A stretch of 64,000 bases of DNA from Tupaia tana (GCA_026018925.1 JAKSZU010000164.1:310001-374000); one strand, 5' to 3'. Counted from the first letter of the stretch, positions 21,250 through 34,705 are shown. Numbers and translations are program-made. The notes: generated by a model not told the origin, from the letters alone.

Positions 21250-22790
21250 TCTCTGTGTCTCTGAGGTCTCTGTCTCTCTCTGCTCCTGTCTCCTCATTTT
21301 TTTTTGGTTATTTTTCCTTTTTACGATTTTTTTAAAGGTAGAATTTCTCTCTGGCTCTCAGCTCCATCTTTTGTTTTGTTAATAAGCCCTTCGGCTCCTT
21401 TCTCCCAGGCAGGAGAGTTGAGCCATTCTCTGAGAAGATTGCACATGGATACTGGGAACTAGATATTTCAGGGCACAGGCGAAATGAAGATTTTCTACTC
21501 ATAATTCAGCCTCCAGCAAGCAAAGCTAGTGTGGTAGGGAGCCTCTCTGGCCTTCTATCGCTGTCTCTGTGTCTCTGAGTTCTCTGTCTGTCTCTGCTCC
21601 TGTCTCCTCATTTTTCTTGGTAATTTTTCCTTTTTACGATTTTTTTAAAGGTAGAATTTCTCTCTGGCTCTCAGCTCCATCTTTTGTTTTGTTAATAAGC
21701 CCTTCTGCTCCTTTCTCCCAGGCAGGAGAGTTGAGCCATTCTCTGAGAAGATTCCACATGAATACTGGGAACTAGATATTTCAGGGCACAGGCGAAATAA
21801 AGATTTTCTACTCATAATTCAGCCTCCAGCAAGCAAAGCTAGTGTGGTAGGTAGCCCCTCTGGCCTTCTATCCCTCTCTCTGTGTCTCTGAGGTCTCTGT
21901 CTGTCTCTGCTCCTGTCTCCTCTTTTTTTTTTGGTAATTTTTCCTTTTTACGATTTTTTTAAAGGTAGAATTTCTCTCTGGCTCTCTGCTCCATCTTTTG
22001 TTTTGTTAATACGCCCTTCTGCTCCTTTCTCCCAGGCAGGAGAGTTGAGCCATTCACTGAGAAGATTCCACATGGATACTGGGAACTAGATATTTCAGGG
22101 CACAGGCGAAATGAAGATTTTCTACTCATAATTCAGCCTCCAGCAAGCAAAGCTTGTGTGGTAGGGAGCCCCTCTGGCCTTCTATCGCTGTCTCTGTGTC
22201 TCTGAGGTCTCTGTCTCTCTCTGCTCCTATCTCCTCATTTTCTTTGGTAATTTTTCCTTTTTACGATTTTTTTTAAAGGTAGAATTTCTCTCTGGTTCTC
22301 AGCTCCATCTTTTTTTTTGTTAATAAGCCCTTCTGCTCCTTTCTCCCAGGCAGGAGAGTTGAGCCATTCTCTGAGAAGTTTCCACATGGATACTGAGAAC
22401 TAGATATTTCAGGGCACAGGCGAAATGAAGATTTTCTACTCATAATTCAGCATCCAGCAAGCAAAGCTAGTGTGGTAGGGAGCCCCTCTGGCCTTCTATC
22501 CCTGTCTCTGTTTCTATGAGGTCTCTGTCTCTCTCTGCGCCTGTCTCTTCATTTTTTTTGTAATTTTTCCTTTTTACGATTTTTTTAAAGGTAGAATGTC
22601 TCTCTGGCTCTCAGCTCCATCTTTTGTTTTGTTAATAAGTCCTTCTGCTCCTTTCTCCCAGGCAGGAGAGTTGAGCCATTCTCTGAGAAGATTCCACATG
22701 GATACTGGGAACTAGTTATTTCAGGGCACAGGCGAAATGAAGATTTTCTACTCATAATTCAGCCTCCAGCAAGCAAAGCTAGTGAGGTAG
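21250..22790 (+). repeat. Triplicated block D, copy 1 (~1.5 kb)
   Basis: Five monomers in the order ggttattttt/cggctcc/gattgcac, gagttctctg/gaatac/aataaag, ccctctctctg/gtctgtctc/tacgccc/cattcactgag, ctcctatctcc/ggttctcag/T9, and tttctatgagg/actagttattt. The same order recurs at 32202-33745 (offset about 10,952) and 34706-36249. Copy 1 has one extra T near 22268 and catccagc near 22451. Confidence 0.8.
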
Positions 22791-24387
22791 GGAGCCCCTC
22801 TGGCCTTCTATCCCTGTCTCTGTGTCTCTGAGATCTCTGTCTCTCTCTGCTCCTGTCTCTTCATTTTTTTTGGTAATTTTTCCTTTTTACGATTTTTTTA
22901 AAGGTAGAATTTCTCTGGGCTCTCAGCTCCATCTTTTGTTTTGTTAATAAGCCCTTCTGCTCCTTTCTCCCAGGCAGGAGAGTTGAGCCATTCTCTGAGA
23001 AGATTCCACATGGATATTGGGAACTAGATATTTCAGGGCACAGGCGAAATGAAGATTTTCTACTCATAATTCAGCCTCCAGCAAGCAAAGCTAGTGTGGT
23101 AGGGAGCCCCTCTGGCCTTCTATCGTTATCTCTGTGTCTCTGAGGTCTCTGTCTCTCTCTGCTCCTGTCTCTTCATTTTTTTTGTTAATTTTTCCTTTTT
23201 ACGATTTTTTTAAGGTAGAATTTCTCTCTGGCTCTCAGCTCCATCTTTTGTTTTGTTAATAAGCCCTTCTGCTCCTTTCTCCCAGGCAGGAGAGTTGAGC
23301 CATTCTCTGAGAAGATTCCACATGGATACTGGGAACTAGATATTTCAGGGCACAGGCGAAATGAAGATTTTCTACTCATAATTCAGCCTCCAGCAAGCAA
23401 AGCTAGTGTGGTAGGGAGCCCCTCTGGCATTCTATCCCTGTCTCTGTGTCTCTGAGGTCTCTGTCTCTCTCTGCTCCTGTCTCCTCATTTTTTTTTTGGT
23501 TATTTTTCTTTTTACGATTTTTTTAAAGGTAGAATTTCTCTCTGGCTCTCAGCTCCATCTTTTGTTTTGTTAATAAGCCCTTCGGCTCCTTTCTCCCAGG
23601 CAGGAGAGTTGAGCCATTCTCTGAGAAGATTGCACATGGATACTGGGAACTAGATATTTCAGGGCACAGGCGAAATGAATATTTTCTACTCATAATTCAG
23701 CCTCCAGCAAGCAAAGCTTGTGTGGGTAGGGAGCCCCTCTGGCCTTCTATCGCTGTCTCTGTGTCTCTGAGGTCTCTGTCTCTCTCTGCTCCTATCTCCT
23801 CATTTTCTTTGGTAATTTTTCCTTTTTACGATTTTTTTAAAGGTAGAATTTCTTTCTGGCTCTCAGCTCCATCTTTTTTTTTGTTAATAAGCCCTTCTGC
23901 TCCCTTTCTCCCAGGCAGGAGAGTTGAGCCATTCTCTGAGAAGTTTCCACATGGATACTGGGAACAAGATATTTCAGGGCACAGGCGAAATGAACATTTT
24001 CTACTCATAATTCAGCCTCCAGCAAGCAAAGCTAGTGTGGTAGGGAGCCCCTCTGGCCTTCTATCGCTGTCTCTGTGTCTGTGAGGTCTCTGTCTTTCTC
24101 TGCTCCTGTCTCCTCATTTTTTTTGGTAATTTTTCCTTTTTACGATTTTTTTAAAGGTAGAATTTCTCTCTGGCTCTCAGCTCCATCTTTTGTTTTGTTA
24201 ATAAGTCCTTCTGCTCCTTTCTCCCAGGCAGGAGAGTTGAGCCATTCTCTGAGAAGATTCCACATGGATACTGGGAACAAGATATTTCAGGGCACAGGCG
24301 AAATGAAGATTTTCTACTCATAATTCAGCCTCCAGCAAGCAAAGCTTGTGTGGTAGGGAGCCCCTCTGGCCTTCTATCCCTGTCTCT
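22509..24387 (+). repeat. HOR unit 1 of the six-monomer series (1,879 bp)
   Basis: Starts with type a (22509) and holds two c-like monomers (22821, ~23135), type d (~23448; gattgcac, cggctcc), type e (~23761; ctcctatctcc, T9) and type f (24075; tgtctgtgagg, taagtcc, gaacaag). A type b is lacking; its place is taken by a c-like copy. The next type a follows at 24388. Confidence 0.65.
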
Positions 24388-26577
24388 GTTTCTATGAGGT
24401 CTCTGTCTCTCTCTGCGCCTGTCTCTTCATTTTTTTTTGTAATTTTTCCTTTTTACGATTTTTTTAAAGGGTAGAATGTCTCTCTGGCTCTCAGCTCCAT
24501 CTTTTGTTTTGTTAATAAGCCCTTCTGCTCCTTTCTCCCAGGCAGGAGAGTTGAGCCATTCTCTGAGAAGATTCCACACGGATACTGGGAACTAGATATT
24601 TCAGGGCACAGGCGAAATGAAGATTTTCTACTCATAATTCAGCCTCCAGCAAGCAAAGCTAGTGAGGTAGGGAGCCCCTCTGGCCTTCTATCCCTGTCTC
24701 TGTGTCTCTTAGGTCTCTGTCTCTCTCTGCTCTTCTCTCTTCATGTTTTTTTGGTAATTTTTCCTTTTTACGATTTTTTTTAAAGGTAGAATTTCTCTCT
24801 GGCCTTCAGCTCCCTCTTTTGTTTTGTTAATAAGCCCTTCTGCTCCTTTCTCCCAGGCAGGAGAGTTGAGCCATTCTCTGAGAAGATTCCACATGAATAC
24901 TGGGAACTAGATATTTCAGGTCACAGGCGAAATGAAGATTTTCTACTCATAATTCAGCCTCCAGCAAGCAAAGCTAGTGAGGTAGGGAGCCCCTCTGGCC
25001 TTCTATCCCTGTCTCTGTGTCTCTGAGGTCTCTGTCTCTCTCTGCTCCTGTCTCTTCATTTTTTTTGGTAATTTTTCCTTTTTACGATTTTTTTAAAGGT
25101 AGAATTTCTCTCTGGCTCTCAGCTCCATCTTTTGTTTTGTTAATAAGCCCTTCTGCTCCTTTCTTTCAGGCAGGAGAGTTGAGCCATTCTCTGAGAAAAT
25201 TCCACATGGATACTGGGAACTAGATATTTCAGGCACAGGCGAAATGAAGATTTTCTACTCATAATTCAGCCTCCAGCAAGCAAAGCTAGTGTGGTAGGGA
25301 GCCCCTCTGGCCTTCTATCCCTGTCTCTGTTTCTATGAGGTCTCTGTCTCTCTCTGCTCCTGTCTCCTCATTTTTTTTGGTTATTTTTCCTTCTTACGAT
25401 TTTTTTAAACGTAGAATTTCTCTCTGGCTCTCAGCTCCATCTTTTGTTTTGTTAATAAGCCCTTCTGCTCCTTTCTCCCAGGCAGGAGAGTTGACCCATT
25501 CTCTGAGAAGTTTGCACATGGATACTGGGAACAAGATATTTCAGGGCACTGGCGAAATGAAGATTTTCTACTCATAATTCAGCCTCCAGCAAGCAAAGCT
25601 TGTGTGGTAGGGAGCCCCTCTGGCCTTCTATCACTGTCTCTGTGTCTGTGAGGTCTCTGTCTCTCTCTGCTCCTATCTCCTCATTTTCTTTGGTAATTTT
25701 TCCTTTTTACGATTTTTTTAAAGGTAGAATTTCTCTCTGGCTCTCAGCTCCATCTTTTTTTTTGTTAATAAGCCCTTCTGCTCCTTTCTCCCAGGCAGGA
25801 GAGTTGAGCCATTCTCTGAGAAGTTTCCACATGGATACTGGGAACTAGATATTTCAGGGCACAGGCGAAATGAACATTTTCTACTCATAATTCAGCCTCC
25901 AGCAAGCAAAGCTAGTGTGGTAGGGAGCCCCTCTGGCCTTCTCTCGCTGTCTCTGTGTCTGTGAGGTCTCTGTCTCTCTCTGCTCCTGTCTCCCCTTTTT
26001 TTGGTAATTTTTCCTTTTTATGATTTTTTTAAAGGTAGAATTTCTCTCTGGCTCTCAGCTCCATCTTTTGTTTTGTTAATAAGCCCTTCTGCTCCTTTCT
26101 CCCAGGCAGGAGAGTTGAGCCATTCTCTGAGAAGTTTCCACATGGATACTGGGAACTAGATATTTCAGGGCACAGGCGAAATGAACATTTTCTACTCATA
26201 ATTCAGCCTCCAGCAAGCAAAGCTAGTGTGGTAGGGAGCCCCTCTGGCCTTCTATCGCTGTCTCTGAGTCTGTGAGTTCTCTGTCTCTCTCTGCTCCTGT
26301 CTCCTCATTTTTTTGGAAATTTTTCCTTTTTACGATTTTTTTAAAGGTAGAATTTCTCTCTGGCTCTCAGCACCATCTTTTGTTTTGTTAATAAGTCCTT
26401 CTGCTCCTTTCTCCCAGGCAGGAGAGTTGAGCCATTCTCTGAGAAGATTCCACATGGATACTGGGAACAAGATATTTCAGGGCACAGGCGAAATGAAGAT
26501 TTTCTACTCATAATTCAGCCTCCAGCAAGCAAAGCTAGTGTGGTAGGGAGCCCCTCTCGCCTTCTATCCCTGTCTCT
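24388..26577 (+). repeat. HOR unit 2, seven monomers (2,190 bp)
   Basis: Order a (24388), b (24704), c (25017), d (25329), e (25642), f (25955) and a second f-like monomer (26268; gagtctgtgagttc, ggaaattttt, gaacaag). The 25955 copy has the ctccccttttttt start typical of f but an e-like end (gtttccac, gaacatttt), so the extra monomer looks like an f/e hybrid. The b-c-d-e run matches unit 3 at offset about 2,188. Confidence 0.7.
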
Positions 26578-28453
26578 GTTTCTATGAGGTCTCTGTCTCT
26601 CTCTGCGCCTGTCTCTTCTTATTTTTTTGTAATTTTTCCTTTTTACTATTTTTTTAAAGGTAGAATGTCTCTCTGGCTCTCAGCTCCATCTTTTGTTTTG
26701 TTAATAAGCCCTTCTGCTCCTTTCTCCCAGGCAGGAGAGTTGAGCCATTCTCTGAGAAGATTCCACATGGATACTGGGAACTAGATATTTTAGAGCACAG
26801 GCGAAATGAAGATTTTCTACTCATAATTCAGCCTCCAGCAAGCAAAGCTATTGAGGTAGGGAGCCCCTCTGGCCTTCTATCCCTGTCTCTGTGTCTCTGA
26901 GGTCTCTGTCTCTCTCTGCTCTTCTCTCTTCATGTTTTTTTGGTAATTTTTCCTTTTTACGATTTTTTTAAAGGTAGGATTTCTCTCTGGCTCTCAGCTC
27001 CCTCTTTTGTTTTGTTAATAAGCCCTTCTGCTCCTTTCTCCCAGGCAGGAGAGTTGAGCCATTCTCTGAGAAGATTCCACATAAATACTGGGAACTAGAT
27101 ATTTCAGGTCACAGGCGAAATGAAGATTTTCTACTCATAATTCAGCCTCCAGCAAGCAAAGCTAGAGAGGTAGGGAGCCCCTCTGGCCTTCTATCCCTGT
27201 CTCTGTGTCTCTGAGGTCTCTGTCTCTCTCTGCTCCTGTCTCTTCATTTTTTTTGGTAATTTTTCCTTTTTACGATTTTTTTAAAGGTAGAAATTCTCTC
27301 TGGCTCTCAGCTCTATCTTTTGTTTTGTTAATAAGCAATTCTGCTCCTTTCTTTCAGGCAGGAGAGTTGAGCCATTCTCTGAGAAGATTCCACATGGATA
27401 CTGGGAACTAGATATTTCAGGGCACAGGCGAAATGAAGATTTTCTACTCATAATTCAGCCTCCAGCAAGCAAAGCTAGTGAGGTAGGGAGCCCCTCTGGC
27501 CTTCTATCCCTGTCTCTGTGTCTCTGAGGTCTCTGTCTCCCTCTGCTCCTGTCTCCTCATTTTTTTTGGTTATTTTTCCTTCTTACGATTTTTTTAAAGG
27601 TAGAATTTCTCTCTGGCTCTCAGCTCCATCTTTTGTTTTGTTAATAAGCCCTTCGGCTCCTTTCTCCCAGGCAGGAGAGTTGAGCCATTCTCTGAGAAGA
27701 TTGCACATGGATACTGGGAACTAGATATTTCAGGGCACAGGCGAAATGAAGATTTTCTACTCATAATTCAGCCTCCAGCAAGCAAAGCTTGTGTGGTAGG
27801 GAGCCCCTCTGGCCTTCTATCGCTGTCTCTGTGTCTCTGAGGTCTCTGTCTCTCTCTGCTCCTATCTCCTCATTTTCTTTGGTAATTTTTCCTTTTTACG
27901 ATTTTTTTAAAGGTAGAATTTCTCTCTGGCTCTCAGCTCCATCTTTTTTTTTGTTAATAAGCCCTTCTGCTCCTTTCTCCCAGGCAGGAGAGTTGAGCCA
28001 TTCTCTGAGAAGTTTCCACATGGATACTGGGAACTAGATATTTCAGGGCACAGGCGAAATGAACATTTTCCACTCATAATTCAGCCTCCAGCAAGCAAAG
28101 CTAGTGTGGTAGGGAGCCCCTCTGGCCTTCTCTCGCTGTCTCTGTGTCTGTGAGGTCTCTGTCTCTCTCTGCTCCTGTCTCCCCTTTTTTTGGTAATTTT
28201 TCCTTTTACGATTTTTTTAAAGGTAGAATTTCTCTCTGGCTCTCAGCTCCATCTTTTGTTTTGTTAATAAGTCCTTCTGCTCCTTTCTCCCAGGCAGGAA
28301 AGTTGAGCCATTCTCTGAGAAGATTCCACATGTATACTGGGAACAAGATATTTCCGGGCACAGGCGAAATGAAGATTTTCTACTCATAATTCAGCCTCCA
28401 GCAAGCAAAGCTAGTGTGGTAGGGAGCCCCTCTCGCCTTCTATCCCTGTCTCT
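26578..28453 (+). repeat. HOR unit 3, complete six-monomer a-b-c-d-e-f (1,876 bp)
   Basis: Clearest full unit: a 26578 (tactattttt, tttagagcac), b 26897 (gctcttctctcttcatg, ataaatac), c 27205 (gaaattctc, ctttcagg), d 27518 (ggttattttt, cggctcc, gattgcac, gcttgtgtgg), e 27831 (ctcctatctcc, ttttctttgg, T9, gaacattttcc), f 28144 (ctccccttttttt, taagtcc, gaacaag, tttccgggc). I use it as the reference order for region I. Confidence 0.75.
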
Positions 28454-30017
28454 GTTTCTATGAGGTCTCTGTCTCTCTCTGCGCCTGTCTCTTCATATTT
28501 TTTTGTAATTTTTCCTTTTTACTATTTTTTTAAAGGTAGAATGCCTCTCTGGCTCTCAGCTCCATCTTTTGTTTTGTTAATAAGCCCTTCTGCTCCTTTC
28601 TCCCAGGCAGGAGAGTTGAGCCATTCTCTGAGAAGATTCCACATGGATACTTGGAACTAGATATTTTAGAGCACAGGCGAAATGAAGATTTTCTACTCAT
28701 AATTCAGCCTCCAGCAAGCAAAGCTATTGAGGTAGGGAGCCCCTCTGGCCTTCTATCCCTGTCTCTGTGTCTCTGAGGTCTCTGTCTCTCTCTGCTCTTC
28801 TCTCTTCATGTTTTTTTGGTAATTTTTCCTTTTTACGATTTTTTTAAAGGTAGAATTTCTCTCTGACTCTCAGCTCCCTCTTTTGTTTTGTTAATAAGCC
28901 CTTCTGCTCCTTTCTCCCAGGCAGGAGAGTTGAGCCATTCTCTGAGAAGATTCCACATAAATACTGGGAACTAGATATTTCAGGTCACAGGCGAAATGAA
29001 GATTTTCTACTCATAATTCAGCCTCCAGCAAGCAAAGCTAGTGAGGTAGGGAGCCCCTCTGGCCTTCTATCCCTGTCTCTGTGTCTCTGAGGTCTCTGTC
29101 TCTCTCTGCTCCTGTCTCTTCATTTTTTTTGGTAATTTTTCCTTTTTACGATTTTTTTAAAGGTAGAAATTCTCTCTGGCTCTCAGCTCCATCTTTTGTT
29201 TTGTTAATAAGCAACTCTGCTCCTTTCTTTCAGGCAGGAGAGTTGAGCCATTCTCTGAGAAGATTCCACATGGATACTGGGAACTAGATATTTCAGGGCA
29301 CAGGCGAAATGAAGATTTTCTACTCATAATTCAGCCTCCAGCAAGCAAAGCTAGTGTGGTAGGGAGCCCCTCTGGCCTTCTATCCCTGTCTCTGTTTCTA
29401 TGAGGTCTCTGTCTCTCTCTGCTCCTGTCTCCTCATTTTCTTTGGTAATTTTTCCTTTTTACGATTTTTTTAAAGGTAGAATTTCTCTCTGGCTCTCAGC
29501 TCCATCTTTTTTTTTGTTAATAAGCCCTTCTGCTCCTTTCTCCCAGGCAGGAGAGTTGAGCCATTCTCTGAGAAGTTTCCACATGGATACTGGGAACTAG
29601 ATATTTCAGGGCACAGGCGAAATGAACATTTTCCACTCATAATTCAGCCTCCAGCAAGCAAAGCTAGTGTGGTAGGGAGCCCCTCTGGCCTTCTCTCGCT
29701 GTCTCTGTGTCTGTGAGGTCTCTGTCTCTCTCTGCTCCTGTCTCCCCTTTTTTTGGTAATTTTTCCTTTTTACGATTTTTTTAAAGGTAGAATTTCTCTC
29801 TGGCTCTCAGCTCCATCTTTTGTTTTGTTAATAAGTCCTTCTGCTCCTTTCTCCCAGGCAGGAAAGTTGAGCCATTCTCTGAGAAGATTCCACATGGATA
29901 CTGGGAACAAGATATTTCCGGGCACAGGCGAAATGAAGATTTTCTACTCATAATTCAGCCTCCAGCAAGCAAAGCTAGTGTGGTAGGGAGCCCCTCTCGC
30001 CTTCTATCCCTGTCTCT
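28454..30017 (+). repeat. HOR unit 4, five monomers a-b-c-d/e-f (1,564 bp)
   Basis: Same order as unit 3, except that d and e are fused. The 29394 monomer opens as d (tttctatgagg, ctcctgtctcc) and switches within the T-rich part to e (ttttctttgg, T9, gtttccac, gaacattttcc). Exactly one monomer length is missing, as expected from out-of-register recombination between d and e. Confidence 0.75.
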
Positions 30018-31582
30018 GTTTCTATGAGGTCTCTGTCTCTCTCTGCGCCTGTCTCTTCATATTTTTTTGTAATTTTTCCTTTTTACTATTTTTTTAAAGG
30101 TAGAATGCCTCTCTGGCTCTCAGCTCCATCTTTTGTTTTGTTAATAAGCCCTTCTGCTCCTTTCTCCCAGGCAGGAGAGTTGAGCCATTCTCTGAGAAGA
30201 TTCCACATGGATACTGGGAACTAGATATTTTAGAGCACAGGCGAAATGAAGATTTTCTACTCATAATTCAGCCTCCAGCAAGCAAAGCTATTGAGGTAGG
30301 GAGCCCCTCTGGCCTTCTATCCCTGTCTCTGTGTCTCTGAGGTCTCTGTCTCTCTCTGCTCTTCTCTCTTCATGTTTTTTTGGTAATTTTTCCTTTTTAC
30401 GATTTTTTTAAAGGTAGAATTTCTCTCTGGCTCTCAGCTCCCTCTTTTGTTTTGTTAATAAGCCCTTCTGCTCCTTTCTCCCAGGCAGGAGAGTTGAGCC
30501 ATTCTCTGAGAAGATTCCACATGGATACTGGGAACTAGATATTTCAGGGCACAGGCGAAATGAAGATTTTCTACTCATAATTCAGCCTCCAGCAAGCAAA
30601 GCTAGTGTGGTAGGGAGCCCCTCTGGCCTTCTATCCCTGTCTCTGTTTCTATGAGGTCTCTGTCTCTCTCTGCTCCTGTCTCCTCATTTTTTTTGGTTAT
30701 TTTTCCTTTTTACGATTTTTTTAAAGGTAGAATTTCTCTCTGGCTCTCAGCTCCATCTTTTGTTTTGTTCATAAGCCCTTCGGCTCCTTTCTCCCAGGCA
30801 GGAGAGTTGAGCCATTCTCTGAGAAGATTGCACATGGATACTGGGAACTAGATATTTCAGGGCACAGGCGAAATGAAGATTTTCTACTCATAATTCAGCC
30901 TCCAGCAAGCAAAGCTTGTGTGGTAGGGAGCCCCTCTGGCCTTCTATCGCTGTCTCTGTGTCTCTGAGGTCTCTGTCTCTCTCTGCTCCTATCTCCTCAT
31001 TTTCTTTGGTAATTTTTCCTTTTTACGATTTTTTTAAAGGTAGAATTTCTCTCTGGCTCTCAGCTCCATCTTTTTTTTTGTTAATAAGCCCTTCTGCTCC
31101 TTTCTCCCAGGCAGGAGAGTTGAGCCATTCTCTGAGAAGTTTCCACATGGATACTGGGAACTAGATATTTCAGGGCACAGGCGAAATGAACATTTTCCAC
31201 TCATAATTCAGCCTCCAGCAAGCAAAGCTAGTGTGGTAGGGAGCCCCTCTGGCCTTCTCTCGCTGTCTCTGTGTCTGTGAGGTCTCTGTCTCTCTCTGCT
31301 CCTGTCTCCCCCCTTTTTTGGTAATTTTTCCTTTTTACGATTTTTTTAAAGGTAGAATTTCTCTCTGGCTCTCAGCTCCATCTTTTGTTTTGTTAATAAG
31401 TCCTTCTGCTCCTTTCTCCCAGGCAGGAAAGTTGAGCCATTCTCTGAGAAGATTCCACATGGATACTGGGAACAAGATATTTCCGGGCACAGGCGAAATG
31501 AAGATTTTCTACTCATAATTCAGCCTCCAGCAAGCAAAGCTAGTGTGGTAGGGGGCCCCTCTGGCCTTCTATCCCTGTCTCT
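30018..31582 (+). repeat. HOR unit 5, five monomers a-b/c-d-e-f (1,565 bp)
   Basis: Also one monomer short, but at a different place. The 30332 monomer starts as b (gctcttctctcttcatg, agctccctc) and ends as c (acatggatac, cagggcac, gctagtgtgg). Then d (30645), e (30958) and f (near 31270). The next type a is at 31583, and that series breaks off after one further monomer (~31897, ctactcctgtatc). Confidence 0.75.
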
Positions 31583-32201
31583 GTTTCTATGAGGTCTCTG
31601 TCTCTCTCTGCGCCTGTCTCTTCATTTTTTTTTGTAATTTTTCCTTTTTACGATTTTTTTAAAGGTAGAATGTCTCTCTGGCTCTCAGCTCCATCTTTTG
31701 TTTTGTTAATAAGCCCTTCTGCTCCTTTCTCCCAGGCAGGAGAGTTGAGCCATTCTCTGAGAAGATTCCACATGGATACCGGAAACTAGATATTTCAGGG
31801 CACAGGCGAAATGAAGATTTTCTACTCATAATTCAGCCCCCAGCAAGCAAATCTAGTGTGGTAGGGAGCCCCTCTGGCCTTCTATACCTGTCTCTGTGTC
31901 TCTGAGGTCTCTGTCTCTCTCTACTCCTGTATCTTCATTTTTTTTGTAATTTTTCCTTTTTACGATTTTTTGAAAGGTAGAATTTCTCTCTGGCTCTCAG
32001 CTCCATCTTTTGTTTTGTTAATAAGCCCTTCTGCTCCTTTCTCCCAGGCAGGAGAGTTGAGCCATTCTCTGAGAAGATTCCACATGGATACTGGGAACTA
32101 GATATTTCAGGTCACAGGCGAAATGAAGATTTTCTACTCATAATTCAGCCTCCAGCAAGCAAAGCTAGTGTGGTAGGGAGCCCCTCTGGCCTTCTATCCC
32201 T

Positions 32202-33745
32202 GTCTCTGTGTCTCTGAGGTCTCTGTCTCTCTCTGCTCCTGTCTCCTCATTTTTTTTGGTTATTTTTCCTTTTTATGATTTTTTTAAAGGTAGAATTTCT
32301 CTCTGGCTCTCAGCTCCATCTTTTGTTTTGTTAATAAGCCCTTCGGCTCCTTTCTCCCAGGCAGGAGAGTTGAGCCATTCTCTGAGAAGATTGCACATGG
32401 ATACTGGGAACTAGATATTTCAGGGCACAGGCGAAATGAAGATTTTCTACTCATAATTCAGCCTCCAGCAAGCAAAGCTAGTGTGGTAGGGAGCCTCTCT
32501 GGCCTTCTATCGCTGTCTCTGTGTCTCTGAGTTCTCTGTCTGTCTCTGCTCCTGTCTCCTCATTTTTCTTGGTAATTTTTCCTTTTTACGATTTTTTTAA
32601 AGGTAGAATTTCTCTCTGGCTCTCAGCTCCATCTTTTGTTTTGTTAATAAGACCTTCTGCTCCTTTCTCCCAGGCAGGAGAGTTGAGCCATTCTCTGAGA
32701 AGATTCCACATGAATACTGGGAACTAGATATTTCAGGGCACAGGCGAAATAAAGATTTTCTACTCATAATTCAGCCTCCAGCAAGCAAAGCTAGTGTGGT
32801 AGGTAGCCCCTCTGGCCTTCTATCCCTCTCTCTGTGTCTCTGAGGTCTCTGTCTGTCTCTGCTCCTGTCTCCTCTTTTTTTTTGGTAATTTTTCCGTTTT
32901 ACGATTTTTTTAAAGGTAGAATTTCTCTCTGGCTCTCAGCTCCATCTTTTGTTTTGTTAATACGCCCTTCTGCTCCTTTCTCCCAGGCAGGAGAGTTGAG
33001 CCATTCACTGAGAAGATTCCACATGGATACTGGGAACTAGATATTTCAGGGCACAGGCGAAATGAAGATTTTCTACTCATAATTCAGCCTCCAGCAAGCA
33101 AAGCTTGTGTGGTAGGGAGCCCCTCTGGCCTTCTATCGCTGTCTCTGTGTCTCTGAGGTCTCTGTCTCTCTCTGCTCCTATCTCCTCATTTTCTTTGGTA
33201 ATTTTTCCTTTTTACGATTTTTTTAAAGGTAGAATTTCTCTCTGGTTCTCAGCTCCATCTTTTTTTTTGTTAATAAGCCCTTCTGCTCCTTTCTCCCAGG
33301 CAGGAGAGTTGAGCCATTCTCTGAGAAGTTTCCACATGGATACTGAGAACTAGATATTTCAGGGCACAGGCGAAATGAAGATTTTCTACTCATAATTCAG
33401 CCTCCAGCAAGCAAAGCTAGTGTGGTAGGGAGCCCCTCTGGCCTTCTATCCCTGTCTCTGTTTCTATGAGGTCTCTGTCTCTCTCTGCGCCTGTCTCTTC
33501 ATATTTTTTTGTAATTTTTCCTTTTTACGATTTTTTTAAAGGTAGAATGTCTCTCTGTCTCTCAGCTCCATCTTTTGTTTTGTTAATAAGCCCTTCTGCT
33601 CCTTTCTCCCAGGCAGGAGAGTTGAGCCATTCTCTGAGAAGATTCCACATGGATACTGGGAACTAGTTATTTCAGGGCACAGGCGAAATGAAGATTTTCT
33701 ACTCATAATTCAGCCTCCAGCAAGCAAAGCTAGTGAGGTAGGGAG
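32202..33745 (+). repeat. Triplicated block D, copy 2
   Basis: Tandem neighbour of 34706-36249 at an exact offset of 2,504 bp (8 x 313). It shares gtaggtagcc, ccctctctctg, cattcactgag, ggttctcag, ctctgtctctcag in the type-a monomer (near 33555 and 36059) and actagttattt. Private change: tttttccgttttacg near 32890. The two intervening monomers (33773-34711) contain the gatgtttc variant (near 33979) also found near 204 and 20523. Confidence 0.85.
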
Positions 33746-34705
33746 CCCCTCTGGCCTTCTATCCCTGTCTCTGTGTCTCTGAGGTCTCTGTCTCTCTCTG
33801 CTCCTGTCTCTTCATTTTTTTTGGTAATTTTTCCTTTTTACGATTTTTTTAAAGGTAGAATTTCTCTCTGGCTCTCAGCTCCATCTTTTGTTTTGTTAAT
33901 AAGCCCTTCTGCTCCTTTCTCCCAGGCAGGAGAGTTGAGCCATTCTCTGAGAAGATTCCACATGGATACTGAGAACTAGATGTTTCAGGGCACAGGCGAA
34001 ATGAAGATTTTCTACTCATAATTCAGCCTCCAGCAAGCAAAGCTAGTGTGGTAGGGAGCCCCTCTGGCCTTCTATCGCTGTCTCTGTGTCTCTGAGGTCT
34101 CTGTCTCTCTCTGCTCCTATCTCCTCATTTTCTTTGGTAATTTTTCCTTTTTACGATTTTTTTAAAGGTAGAATTTCTCTCTGGCTCTCAGCTCCCTCTT
34201 TTGTTTTGTTAATAAGCCCTTCTGCTCCTTTCTCGCAGGCAGGAGAGTTGAGCCATTCTCTGAGAAGATTCCACATGGATACTGGGAACTAGATATTTCA
34301 GGTCACAGGCGAAATGAAGATTTTCTACTCATAATTCAGCCTCCAGCAAGCAAAGCTAGTGAGGTAGGGAGCCCCTCTGGCCTTCTATCCCTGTCTCTGT
34401 GTCTCTGAGGTCTCTGTCTCTCTCTGGTCCTGTCTCTTCATTTTTTTTGGTAATTTTTCCTTTTTACGATTTTTTTAAAGGTAGAATTTCTCTCTGGCTC
34501 TCAGCTCCATCTTTTGTTTTGTTAATAAGCCCTTCTGCTCCTTTCTCCCAGGCAGGAGAGTTGAGCCATTCTCTGAGAAGATTCCACATGGATACTGGGA
34601 ACTAGATATTTCAGGTCACAGGCGAAATGAAGATTTTCTACTCATAATTCAGCCTCCAGCAAGCAAAGCTAGTGTGGTAAGGAGCCCCTCTGGCCTTCTA
34701 TCCCT

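Noticed and set aside
23722-24084. 120-codon + strand frame
   Set aside because: It results from 1-bp insertions in two neighbouring satellite features (tgtgggtagg near 23722 and gctccctttc near 23900), not from a separate coding sequence.
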